Positions 15,042-28,749 of a DNA stretch of 64,000 nt are shown piece by piece (within the stretch, counting starts at the first letter, position 1; every line of letters begins with the position of its first letter). The DNA is from Chrysomallon squamiferum (Eukaryota > Mollusca > Gastropoda > Neomphalida > Peltospiridae), in the NCBI GenBank assembly GCA_012295275.1, contig CM022672.1, forward strand, positions 12,677,995 through 12,741,994, read 5' to 3'. The notes below the pieces were generated by a model. That model did not search any database, was not told the origin of the DNA, and was given only the letters and a program-made list of their open reading frames with translations. Both the position numbers and the translations under genes were made by a program.

Positions 15042-18000
15042 TCACGAAGGTGGTGGTCCATCTGGCTGAGGATGCAGGTAACCACACGAATTGCCAAAAC
15101 GACATTTTTTCTTGGCCAAAAAATGACGACAAACTGGAGGCACTCCTGAAATTTAAAAAAAATATATAAACAATAATAAATAATAAACAATAATAAACAA
15201 TAATAAATAAAAAAAACTAAATCATTTTCATTAATGGTACAGTAAAACCAGTAAACAATTTCATTAAAGAAGCCAGCCAAACAAAATTTTCTTAACAGTT
15301 GTTAATCTGTAATGAACATTTTACATTTTCAAGATCAAGAAAATACCAGACCATTACATTTTCTTTTTTCTTCCAGCTGGTTCAGTGTAATATACTGATT
15401 AATTTAATAACTAATAAACAAACATATTTTAAATGTAACTGTAGGTGTTTAAGACTCTTAACCTGTCTATAAGTGAACTCACTATGTGTATTTTTTTAAC
15501 AGTGTTAATGTAGTTTTAATTATGAAATTTAGTAATTTACCTCTTCCTCTCCCACCTCTCATCATTCTGGGTGGTGGGCCTCTTGGTCCACCCATTGGAG
15601 GTGGTCCACTTGGTCCTCTCATTGGAAAGCCTGGGCCTGGCATTCTCACTGGTCCTTGAGGTCCTCCCATCATTCCATCTCCCCACTGGTCATCACCTGG
15701 TCCAAACTGATTAGGACCTGTAAATACAATGTAAAAATATATATATATATATTATTTAGTAACAATATTAGAAAAGAAATAAAATAATTTTCCCCAAAAG
15801 AAATTATTTATCACATTCAAAACAGACAACTGCCTTTCAATTATAAACCAAAAAAACCCCCAAAAACAAAAGTAAAACAAAAGAAAATTACTTATTTTTG
15901 TATTTAACTGACATGTGGACAGAATGAACTTTAAACTGTAATTATGTTATTATTACCTGGAAGTGGGAAACAAATACGAGGCCCTGGTGGTCCCTGTGGT
16001 GGACCTTGCATCATGGGATGAAAACCAGGTGGAGCATTCCCAAGCAGTCCAGGTCTTAGAGGCATACCCCCAAGTGGTACAAGACCAGGTTGCTGGGGGC
16101 CACTGGGCTGGAGGTACCCATGTAGATATTCTAAACACAACAAAATAATAAATATTTAAAGCTCTGTCAATGCTGAAGTTCATTCATAACAAAAAATTCA
16201 TCTCTTTAATCCCTATATATTTGAAAAATGTATTTTGTTTAGAAGACCAATACTGTATTTATTCTACATTTACATGAAAATGAACTTAGATCATTATAAA
16301 TGTGTTGTAAGATAAAGTGTATACGTGTATACATATCTATCTATCACTCTATATATATATATGGCTTATTTACTTTTTCAACCTAAATTAAAGAAATATG
16401 AATAAAAAGTTACTTTACCTGGTAACTGGTTCTTGAAAGGTTCAAGTGCTTGTTTTAGTTTGTCCAATAATTCCGTAGCTTTGCTGTCTTGACCAGCCTA
16501 GACAAAAAGTAAAATTCTTAGTTATTTAAATGCTAAATCAATGTATTTATACAACGAATATAATTCACTATAGATTTAAAAATCAATAAATCAATAAATA
16601 ATCATTAAATAACAAATAAATAAATAAATAAATAAATGAATAAATAAAAGCTGAAACCAATTTGAAAAAAACCCAAAAAGAAAATGAAAAAGAAACAAAG
16701 TGAAAATAAACCAAGAAAACTATGATAAGCAAAATCAATAAATGAAAAATAATCAAACTCACCATTAATCTGTTCAGTATGTGCTGGACATTGGCCAGGG
16801 TGTTGTTTGCCATGCTCTGTGGTGATTCACCAGGGCCATGTGGTACTTGGAAGGATGCTAAAACTCCTGCTACTTCTGGTGGGAGCTGAAAGCTGCCGTT
16901 GGCTGTGACTATCTGAGCATTGGGATCAAATTCTGGATCATACGGTAAAGAGTTTGGACTGACTTGTGGGTTTTTAGGATTCTGTATTGGCGGCAAAGGA
17001 TGCAACATCATTGGCGCAGGTTTGACGTTGTCGTAGGTGTGAACAAATTCTTCACCTGAATTAGTTTCCTGCAAATATGCAAAAAGGTAAAAATAATGAA
17101 AAATAACTTTCAGTTTGCATAGTATTTATTTTAATAATGTCAGTAAAGAAAAAAAAGAAAGAAAAGAAAATGAAACATTAACAATCAAATTAAAATGTAA
17201 ATTAACTGAAGTACTCACATCTTCTAATGGAATAATTTTTTGCTGTGATGGTTCTATAGGTTCTGGTTCTGGTTCAGCTGGAGTATCTGGAAGCCTGAAA
17301 ATAAAAAGGAAAAATAATATAAAAAATATTTTAAAATATTAAAATATACAGGTTTTTTTTTCAAAAATATTAATTACAACAAATCTTAAAAGATCAGAAA
17401 TCCTCTGGGATGATACCAAAACATCACCAAAAGATGTTAAACAAAGTGGAAGAAATTCAAGAACTTTGAAGGTTCTATCTATCAAAATGATTGTCTGCTA
17501 CACAGTTTCTCAAAGAATAATACCAATAATCCAACATTTTGCTAAATAACATGACTTACATGGACTTGTCGAAAAATATTGCCTGCAGTACTTTCTGCTC
17601 TCTGGCTTTCTGAACGTCTTTTTCAATGCTGTTAGCACCTCTTTCAACAAGTGCACCAACCACATCCAAGGCTGCAGGACGTCGCCACTATAAAACAATC
17701 ACAATTTAAGGGTACTTAAATGCATAAAAAACAACTTTCTCTGGTTTAAATAAAACTGGGAGCATGAAATTATGCTGAAAATGCACATATTTATAAAGGT
17801 ATTTTTAATATACTTTTTCTAAATGCCAAGAAATCATGCCATTGCTAAAAAAATTAATATTCTGGCTTAATGAAAGATGAATAAATAACAACTAAACCTA
17901 ATTTTAAAATATTTCAATGAAATTAAAAACCAGATTATTTGTATCATGTTAGCTTTATACAACCTACATATTAATAATATACAAGGGGGAATCACCAGAC

Positions 18001-21000
18001 ATTTAACAAAATTACTAAACAAAAAATATGTATACCTGTATAGATTCCACCATATTATCATTTATCAAACGTTTGGCTGATTCCATTGCCTGTAAAAATG
18101 AAAGAACAAAAGAAAATTCATTAAACATTTTAAATTTATTCTGAACATTAAATAACATTTGCTATGGATCCATGTTATAAAAATTACAATAATTTGGTTG
18201 TATTATTGTAAAAAAAATTTCCTCATGAAATTGTAACCTACATGTAGAATGGAAAAAAAAAATTCTGTATCTTATTTTGCATATATATATATATATAATA
18301 ATAATAAAAATAAATTACCTTTTTGTCCAAATGAGCTTCCTGCTTCTTCATTTCATTGAAATTTTTAGGTCTGTTAACATTTTCTATAATGAAAATAAAA
18401 AACAAGTCAAAATAAGTAAATGTTACATTTCCAGAAAAAAAAAAAAAAAAAAAATTATAAAAGTACAAACTGTACAAAATAATATGTTAAAATATGTAAA
18501 TATTATGTTGATAACTAAAGCAAATATAAAAATAATAAGAAATAAATATCCACCTCTTTCAGTCTCATCCAATTCAAAGTAAAATGTTTGCTTCAAATGA
18601 GGATCGGCTGCCCATGACACAGTCTTTCGTGGCTTTTTACGCTTCGTGGCTCCAGTTGTTAATACTCCTTTTGGTTCAGATGATGCATTCTCAGAACTGT
18701 TTGATTCATCATTTTTGACTGAATCTGAAGATCCTGGAACATTTTTTTATAAATATATAATCATATTAAATTATTATACTATATATAAGGAAAAAAATAT
18801 AAAGAAAGAAAATATATAAATAAATAAAAATAAAAAAATAATTAAAAAAATAAAGACTTTCAAAATATATTTGAATATAACTGAGTTTTATATTTAAAGT
18901 CTGATGAACTTGCCAGCTTGAAGATAATACTTTATTATTATTTCTCTTCATATTTTACTCAAGCTAATTATTTTGGAACAACTAAAACTGTATAAATGAT
19001 GTTAGAATTTTTTTTTTGTCATTATTTTTTAAGACATAAACAAAAAAGCTGTCACAAAATTCTTATTCACCCCACTTAAATAATTATCAACATGTTTTTA
19101 TTATTAACTAACACTTATATTTTAATAAAATTAATATTTATTTAATCATTAATGATAAAAAATTTAATATTAAAAGCTATGGTTTCTCATATAATTCCAA
19201 TACATAAATTAATGAACATTGAACAAGACTATGACATATTTTGCTAAGTAAGAATTATTATGAAAATGATAATAAAAACACACCTGCGACATCACCACCT
19301 TCGCTGATTTCTTTATCCATTTCCACACTGTTTTGTTCTTCATCACCAGTTTTTGTGGTACTGCCACTCTCAGATGTGTCATCTCCAGTAGGTGATTGAA
19401 CATCAGTTTCCATTTTTTCCTCTTGTCTTTCTTCCGTTGTCTCTAAAGTATCTTGATAAAACTGGGAGGAAAAAAAAAAATAAAAAATAAAAGATAAAAA
19501 AAAAAAGCCAAAGAAAAAACACAAAAAAACCAAAGCACTTTTGTAAAATGCTTAATAAAAATTAAAAAATAAATCTTTCATGAAATACTCAACAACAACA
19601 CTATTTATGGAATTTAGAAATCACTTTGCCTTTCAAAACAAGATAACATACTTTGCAATATACTCATAAAAGTGAACCCCCTCCCCCAAAAAAATTAATC
19701 TGAAGAATTTTATAAAATTTATCAAATTTAAAAGAAAAATAATAACAATTAAGAATAAAAAATAACAATAAGTATATAAATATAATTAAAAAGAACTAAT
19801 TTCATTAAAAAAATATCTTGTTAATGCATACTGATGGAACTGATGGAAGTTTATGTGCCATTGCGGTTGTAGGTGAGATTGGAGTTGATGGTGTAGTTGG
19901 AGGTGTGGCTTGTTTTCCTGCAGCCGTTTTCTTCCTTCTCTTCATGCTACCATACGACACTGGCTTTGTAAGACTGTCCATAAAACCACTACTGTCTTGA
20001 ATTTCATGAGCTGGAGCTGTCAAGTTAAGATTTCAGTTCACATTAACATTAAAAATAAAAATGAAAATGAACTTCTTTTAGCACGTAAAAAAAATAAAAA
20101 AATAAAAAGAAGTAAAATAATAATTTAAAAAAAGTCAAATACACTTTGCTTAATTCTAAAAAAATAAAAAATAAAAAAATAAAAATAATAATAATAATAA
20201 CAACTAAACAACAAGTTAAAATAATAAATAAAAAGCTGGTGTATTTTATAAATGTAATAGGTTTATTCAACATTTAACACTTCATTTTATCTTTAACATT
20301 TTCCATATGAATTGTTTTATCAAGATAATCAAAATTTATTTCTTGGTGATTATACTTACGTCTCTTTGGAGGAATTAACTTTATTTTTCCATGGGTAACT
20401 TCTGGTGGGGAAATACTGCTTGAGGTGCCAGGTAATGTAGGTGGTGGCACACTGAGTGAAAGACGAGGTTTTTTATCTATGTGTTCATCAAGTCTCAGAT
20501 CATGACTGTAAATACAAAAGAATTTGAAAATCATTTCACAAACTAACTAAAGATTAATTTATTACTTTTCAACTGCTTATTCAAGTTTTACACATTAAAA
20601 CTGTTAAATGCTATTTCCTTTTAATTTCTAGGCACTTACGTTATATGAAATGTCAAATTAAAAACTTATATCTAAAATTATTTGGGTGATATAAATCATA
20701 TATTAATAATTACAAATAAGTGGTTTTTTGTTTCTGTTTCAAACATTCTCCCTTACAAATGCTTCAGTAATAAACATTTAATAAAATTATCCATCATTTA
20801 AGATGGCAGATGAATAAATTAATTCCAGTGTTTGAAATACCTATTTAACAAATTCATTACTTACAGCAATCTTTTTGGCGGTAGTGCTTTAGGAATATTA
20901 TCTTGAGATTTTTTCTTTATTGCTGGTAATGTCTGATCTTCTAAACCTGAAATTTTTTAAATATATATTTGTTAGGAACCAATTTTTCATTTTAAATTTG

Positions 21001-24000
21001 GTTATACACATACCTATGTAATACTTAAACAGACTGTGTATCTTTCCTGCCACTGTTATTTACCTTTTACTTGTATACTATATCCCTTATAATTGTATGC
21101 CTGATGTTAAAATGGCTTCATATATAATTAATTTCACTGTCTCTATTTTATTTCTGAATTATGGAAACCCAAAATATTCCCAAAGCAGTAAAACTACCCT
21201 GTACATTTTTTTTATAAGACTAGCATTTATTAGGTTCGTCAAGATAAAACTGTTGCTTTGTGTTACATTCTTAGTTGATTAATCCTAACTGACACGAAGC
21301 AAATGTTTATTTTTTAAATAATACTGAGACTATTGATACCAAAATGTCTTTTATTTGTTCTCTCAAAATGTATATTTGTTGTTTTGCACAGCTCTCTTGG
21401 ACACTCAGTAAAATATATTTAAAAACTGATCCAGAACATTACTGAAATATCTTTTATTTTTTCTCTCAAAATATAAACTTGTTGTTATGTATAACATTTT
21501 GAATTGAAAATGTAATATATTTAAATGCAATTTGTGGTTATAAGTTAGTGTTGTTTAATGATTATCAATTTATTATCACATGTAATCCCTCATTCAAACT
21601 GAAACAAATGACAATAAAGCTAATGAAGTATTCTCCAGGCTTGTTCAGTTTAATAATAAAGATGTTTATATTGTTTACAGAACAAAATAATGAGAAAAGC
21701 AAGTTATTTTATTCCTTTAGTGGACAGTATTGATCAAGGTTTCTGCTTACAGACAAAATTAGCTTCATTCCAAATAATTTTACTGTCTTGTGTTTGGTGT
21801 GTAGTGCAGCAATAATGTATGTTAATAAATGCCTTCAAATAACACAGTCCTTTATGACGTAGATGAATAAACTACTCAGCACAAGTACATTTTAATACAC
21901 AATAAAACAAAATACATTTTTACATAAGATTGAATAAAGATTATTAAAAACAAAGACCATTAACACCAGGGCTTGGTTGATAATGCAGAGACATTTCACA
22001 AACTTTTGGGGATTAGGTTTGGTTTTTATTCCCATTTTTTTCGTCTGTCTCTCTCTGCCTTTACTAACCTGTTGACCGAAATTTTCCTGAAAAAGATTTC
22101 ACAGTTGAAGTTCTTTTCTTGGAAGTAGTCTCACTACTAGAGTCACTATTTTTAGACTGGTTAGTTCTATCATTTATAACATTTTTATCATTTTTATTAG
22201 CTGAGTCCAATGATGATGTATTATCTTTAAGTCTAGCGTCTCCATCTTTAACACTATCAGAGTTGTGATGATGTTGTGAATGGTGCTGTGACTTGTCTTT
22301 CTTTTCTTTATTGTCCTTGTCTTTATGCTTATTGTTTTTACTTTCCTTTTTCTTCTTTGGTTTATCTAGACAAATAAAAACACATATTTGTATTTTCATT
22401 TGTTGCAGCAGAAAACATCAAACTATATGACCCTTCAAGGGAGAATTAAATTATTTTAAAGTAAATTTACAAACTATTATGGTGCATACATCAAATACAT
22501 TTATGATCTATTACCCATTGAAAACATCAAAAATAAATAAACATATGAAAAAAAAGAAAGAAGAAATAATAATTATAATAATTAAAAAAATAAATACCCA
22601 TAATGAAGTAAATATTAATATACATTTGAAAAAAAAAATTACTTAGTGAATCCTTCTTCCAGAAAAGATAAAAAATGAATAAATAAATATAATAAATATA
22701 TTAAATAAATAAATAAATAATGAAAAAATATATTGCTTGGCAAAACAAGAACAAGAATAACTATTTGTGACATACCAGAATCATTTTCTGAACTACTTTT
22801 CTCACGTACTTTCTTCATCCAAGATTCTACAATTGTACTTGAGAGCATTTTTACCTCTGAAATAGGCAAAAATATAGATTACATTTTTATTGTATGTTTA
22901 TCAAAAAAATGCTGCTGCACTATTTATCCAACTAGAATTTTCAGAATTTTCTTCTTGTTAAATTTGAACATACATGGAGAATAATTCAGGCAAATCAATA
23001 CTTTTGGTAAAAATACATACAAAATTAATTAATGAGTATGTGTTTTATATTAATATTTATTAGATATTCTTATCAATACTAATAACAAATCAGTATAATA
23101 CAAACATCTTTTTGAAAACATATATATATATATATAGAAGAATAATTAAAAAATAAAATAAAATAAAATAAAGTAAAACAAAATGTATAAATACACATTT
23201 TCTCATCAATTTATTTAATATCAAATCAGTGTTTTAACACTTACTTTCATCAACGTTAACTTAATACTAATTTTAATACAATAATAATACAATATGTACT
23301 TACTCTCACATGATCCTTATTTGAAATCAATGATAACTACTATTAAATCAATGCACCACACTTGTAACATGTAACAGAGGAACAATATACTCTTACTCTC
23401 ATCTATATATATAGCCTAGCAGTATGAAATCAAAACAGCAGATACTTACTTTCATCAATTTTTACTAATATTAAATGAATACACTACACTTAATTTCCTC
23501 AATGCAAACTAGTAATAAACTGATACAGCCCACACTGTTTCATCAGTGTTTACAAATACTGAAACAGAATACTAGCACCAGATCAATGCTCTACACATTT
23601 TCTGTCATCAGTTTAGACTTAATACTATATCAACATACTTACTCTCGTCACTAATTTTGCCCAGCTGTTTTATTGTTTTCGCTGCATTGTTCTGCTTGAG
23701 CATATCCACAGTAACTGGAAGGGCTTGATAGACTTTGAGAATCTCAATTGTCACTGGGTGATTTTCCAGTTCTTTTGAATCTTGAAGCCAGTTATTCAGT
23801 ATGTCCCAGCCTCCTGACTCTACAAATCTTCAATACAATTAAAAAAAAAAAAAACATGAATGATAAATAAAGTAAAAACTTACCTACAAAGAAAAACCTG
23901 TTACAATTTTAAAAAGGTGAAAATGAAAAATGCAATTACTGTCTTTGTATTTTCTGAAATCATTAACAAATGTTCAATAAAACAATATTTTGAACATTAA

Positions 24001-24219
24001 GTTAGAAAAAAAAAAAGTATTAATGCTAAAAAAGAATAGCCTTTGATAATCCAGTGCTGGGATACTAGCTTGAATTGAGAAGAGCTAATCTAGACTTGGA
24101 TCAGCCCTAATCCATGCCTTTATTCTGTTTATATATTGTTTAACAACATTCATTCTTCCTACAACAAGCAACATTATAACAAATAAAACTGATTTAAAAA
24201 ACAAAAAAATAATAACAAC

Positions 24220-24260
<41 letters not shown>

Positions 24261-27200
24261 AGAAGAAACAAGAAAGAAAAATAATAGCTAAATGCAGATA
24301 AAGGAAATTACTTACTTGTTAATAGCATCTTGATCTTGTGTTGATTTGATAATATTACAGTAAATACATCTAGCAACAAGCTTACTAGCATCTTTCATAA
24401 GACTGTAAATAGAACAAATAAAGAACATTAAAATACCTTTCATAAAAACAAAAACACCCAAAATATTAAAACATATCAAAATAACACGTTTTTTTTTTTT
24501 TCTATTCAATCAAAATCAATTTATTTAATCTAAATTTAAAAAAAAAAAAAAACGGACTACTGTTTTAAATTTTCATCAGGGCATATTTCATATCAGAGAA
24601 AGATTAAAAAAATGCATATGAAGAACTTATAAAAATCAAACATTAACTGGAAGAAACAAAGAAAGGAAAAATAAATTGCTAATGACCTATTATATAGGTA
24701 GAAATCAAAATACCTGGATATTCGGATAGCTTCTGTTGCACCTTTTATACCCCCAGATAGGGTTAAAAGTGGTTTTAACGCTTCTAACAGCTGGTGTGGA
24801 TCAACAGGAGCCTGTAATGGAGTAAAATATACACAGATTTAAAAACAGTAGAAAGAAAAGTGATAGACAATATAGTTACAGTATTACTAGCTTGTGGATG
24901 TCTGATTGTTGAGGTTTATTTGGTCCACCTAACATCAACATTAGTATGTTTTATCAAAGTTCTTTTTTCTTCAAAACAGAATGCGCACAAGTGTGGAGGT
25001 AAGTCCATTTTTTAAAATCCTAATTAGTGTTGTTTAATAGTGATCCAAGTGTTTCAGTATAAAATATAAATGTAAAATAACCACAGAATAAAAATTAAAA
25101 AAAATGTTGTCTGCCCAAGGAATACCACACTAAATTCATGTATTCAGTATTATTCATTTTTCTTTAAATAACTATGACTTTTATATTTTTAATTGTGCAA
25201 GCCAAATATCTGTCTTAAATGTATAGTATAATAATTTTTTGACATTAAAAAAATAAATGAATAATAAAAAAAGTATAAAAAGAATCAGGAGTATGCATTC
25301 ATCAGGTTCATGGGGTGGGGGTGTAACACACTTTCAGTTCTTACTTAATCAGCTCCCAACAAAAATAAAATCCAAGAACTGTACCATGTTATTAAAGCAA
25401 AATATACTGTGAAAACTCAAAACCACGATTAGTAAATAAAAACACACAATAAAACTGTACAAATTCCAGAGCAGAACCATAGCATCACAAAAAGATTTTA
25501 ATGAAAATAATTTAGGAAATTAAATAATGATACTGTTCTTGCTAAGACCTGATTACTCTTCATGGAGTACTTTAAAAGATTATTAGCTGAAAATTGAATT
25601 GTCCTATGCACTAAAAAAAATACACAAAAAACTGCTACCATCTGAATTTATAGTTCTTGCAAGTTTCATTTTTATAAGACATAAATTATAAACTGTGGTG
25701 TGTCAAAATCCCATTCCCCATTGTATTGAGTGCTGTGTGACTGTTTTATCAGACATCACAGTATACACTTTCCAGTTTATCAGTAATTGAAATTATTGAA
25801 ACAGCTTGTCTCTCACATTCTGACTAGCACCCGTCAAATGTTATTTTTAAAAACTAATTTATAAATAAATAAACAAAACAAAAATATTTTTTTAAGTTAA
25901 CCAGTTCTATGCTTGTTACATAACCAGTTATTTTTGGAAACCATTTTAAAGGGCATTTTAATTTCTTTTATGAAAAATAATCTTTTATTTGTTCACTTGA
26001 ATAAAGTATGCATATAAAGTTATAAATTTATTATTAACTGCTTTGGTGTCCTATTAAGCAGTTTTCATTGCATTATAATAGATATATTAAAAAGATGGAT
26101 TGTGCTGTTCCATTTGTGAAAATTATGTATAAATGACTACTGGTTACTAATAAGAGAGAGAGAGAAAAAAAATGTATATATATATAATAATTATAACACA
26201 TTTCAAATTAAAGATAAAAAATGATTAAACATATTGTTAAAGAAAAACAAAATGTGTGTATTATATATGTATATGTGTATGTATGTACATAATATATATA
26301 TATTTGTAACTTAAATTATTTCCATTAACTGAAAACAAAAAGGCAAAGACTACAAAAATAAAATCTGAGACCCGATATATCTAGAGCCTATTTTAAGCAC
26401 TCATGACTGAAATTCTTTACACAAAATTTGTTCCCACATCTGTATATATTAAATTTATGAATAAACACTGAAAATGTATTATTATTTAATAAATTATAGT
26501 CCTATTAGTTTATAAACACAGATTAATTTAGTGTAAACATGGGGAGGGGGAAGGTAAGAAAAGAAAAATGTAATTCCTTAATTGAATTTCATCTCTGAAA
26601 ATAAGCTCACCACCAACCAGTAACCTAACCATAATACCAGTGGTGTAAAGAATCTAAGCCACATTTATAAGTGTGTTCAGTAAATAAATATCTTCAATAG
26701 GTCAATGCCCGTATTTTAACCACACCACCAAGCAAAACTGAAGTAAATACTTCTTCACTTTTGTTCAGTTATCACTGATGTTTCTTAATTAAATGAATAA
26801 AATATTCTGTAGCAAGCCTCATGCACAGCAGCTCATTTAATCTAATTATTTCTTTTTCAACTAAATGAAACAGCTTAAACAACTGCCAAAGAAACTACCA
26901 AATAAAATAATGTTTTATAATATAGTAGTATAATAGTGATTGTGAATGATTATTTCATTGTTAGCTGTGCTGTATATAAACATTAATAAATAAATACATG
27001 TTTAGTCTATAAATCTGTATGTGCTTTTTTTAATGGAAAACCACAAGCCTACCAATTCAAATTAAATGTTTTTTCTAAATAAATGAATGTTTAATGGCAG
27101 CATCTTTTTTTATGGACAGTGATTCTCAAAAGATGGCGTATTCTTACTGATTATCAGCTAGAGACATTTTATACATACCTTCTCACGTACAGAAAAAGCA

Positions 27201-27708
27201 TACTCATTATTATGCATGCACACACACACTTGCACATACATATACACAAACATACATTAGTAGGGCAGTGCAGAAAAGTGACAGAACTGTCCAGTTTTAG
27301 ATTAGTTCTAACAAAACTTGAATTTGAACAAATTACATCAGGATTTTATCCCTTTAATGCATTACAATAACCATGACTGTTATAATTACCAACGATGTTG
27401 GAGATAATCACAGTTAAAACTGGATGTGTCAACATAAATTTCCCTTGCATATAATAGTGTACTACAGGGTATAATTGGATCTAGAATCTTAAAAGAACTG
27501 GAAACCAAAAATAAAAACTACTACATCTTGTGAAGAGATTTTCCCAATGAAAATCAGTAAGGATAGTCCAAAATCATGCCACTTTTTTCTGTTCTAAATT
27601 GTCAATGCATGTAATAAATTTTAAATATTTTGTCAGAGAATATCAGTGGTAAATGACATGCATTTATTAATTAGATTTGATCTACTAATAAATTCTGACA
27701 TTTACCAC

Positions 27709-27747
<39 letters not shown>

Positions 27748-28749
27748 CTATATAAACATTTTTAAAGAAATTAATTTCAACTGACAAAATTTTAAAAAAA
27801 AATAATAGAAAAACCTACAGGTAAATAAAATATTCTACATTTTTTTCCCATGAGAAACAATTTAAAATGCATTTCTAATTCATGTATTTCACATGGACAT
27901 TTAAATGTAAGTTAGCAGAAACAAAAAAAAAAAAAAAAAAAAAAAAAAAGAAAGGAAAAAAGATTAGTAATAAAAAAATTAGATAGATGAGAAAATCCGT
28001 ATTAAGTTTTAGTGTTCCCCAGTCAAATGAACCAGTCTGGTAAATGATCTCTAATTTTATCCGTCATATATCAGGGTTTATTCCAAGTTTCAGCACACTT
28101 TTTAGATTATTTATAAACTTATTTAAATGTACTTGCTCAATTTTTTGTTAATTAGAAAGACGTGGAAGTTATTTCATATAATTTATATTTCAATACCTAT
28201 TTTTTGTTACTAAATACTCATGCAGGAAAAAAAATTTAAGATACAATATTCCATCCTGCATTTTTATTTTTTTTAAACACTATCATTAAAGAAAAGAAAA
28301 AAATATATATTGTATATATATATATATACAGAATACCCATCCCCATTTTAAAACCCAATATTTTCCTCATGTGTATCCCTTGTAAAATCCCACAAGTTTG
28401 AAAAAATATCGGTTTGTCTCCTAACCCCAGTAAGATTACGGTTTGTTTTTTGTGCCTTTTCTAAATTAGTGTGTACTGCAACCTGTAGCTCATTTGTTAC
28501 CTTGTGACTGCAAATCATTCCTCATAGCCTTTGTTACAATTAACAAAAAAAGAAGGTTAAAAAAAAAAAAGAGGGACATTTATATTCTGTAACATAGGCT
28601 ATAGTCTTTTTTAATACATAGTGAAGAGGCAGGCTATGAAAAATCAGTTGCATTTTTCACAAGGTACTCATTCGTCTACAGTGTGTATTCAGGTTTGAAA
28701 ATGTTGTTGTTGGGTTTTTTAATTGGACTGAGGAAAGTCTGTGTACCAT
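15042..28749 (-). CDS. PPP1R10: Serine/threonine-protein phosphatase 1 regulatory subunit 10 (PNUTS)
   Basis: Nuclear PP1-targeting subunit acting in transcription termination and chromatin. Firm coding exons, in order: 24714-24811, 24316-24402, 23643-23827, 22776-22856, 22069-22365, 20865-20946, 20360-20505, 19832-20016, 19284-19461, 18554-18733, 18319-18383, 18036-18089, 17560-17687, 17219-17294, 16763-17068, 16419-16497, 15957-16130, 15541-15717, 15042-15145. They total 2,682 nt, in frame (893 residues plus the start; human 940). Domains: TFIIS N-terminal-like helical domain (about residues 1-150, LKQNNAAKTIKQL); KFRSTGLE; GKIKLIPPKR; GFMDSLTKPV plus a basic KRRKK; the PP1-docking RVxF-type site RKTVSWAAD (near residue 485) followed by FYFELDETERENVN; a Gly/Pro/Met-rich tail; and a C-terminal CCCH finger C-x8-C-x5-C-x3-H (CRHFLAKKKCRFGNSCGYLH). 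The start codon exon is uncertain: an ATG at 28747-28749 spliced to 24811 gives MAPVDPHQLL in an ACCATGG context. Only 15042-24811 is certain. Confidence 0.95.
23230..23642 (-). repeat. Diverged donor-containing tandem repeat in PPP1R10 intron
   Basis: Directly after the donor of exon 23643-23827 (coding strand GACGAGA|GTAAGTAT), related cores recur at about 23592, 23531, 23440, 23388, 23294 and 23236. Examples on the coding strand are GATGAAA|GTAAGTAT (23440), GATGAGA|GTAAGAGT (23388) and GATGAAA|GTAAGTGT (23240). Spacing is about 50-60 bp. Flanking ATTAGT and TTAAGT segments are shared with the exon end and intron start. The copies are old and unequal. Confidence 0.6.
24812..28746. other. 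Long stretch without recognised gene (probable PPP1R10 intron)
   Basis: AT-rich, with poly-A runs at 27714-27744 and 27923-27949, and no family I recognise. One alternative PPP1R10 start exon can be drawn at 27179-27217 (minus): a 13-codon frame MHNNEYAFSVREK with donor GTATGT in the right phase. It lacks a convincing upstream acceptor. An AAGATGGCG motif lies at 27130-27138. Otherwise nothing is seen. Confidence 0.5.
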
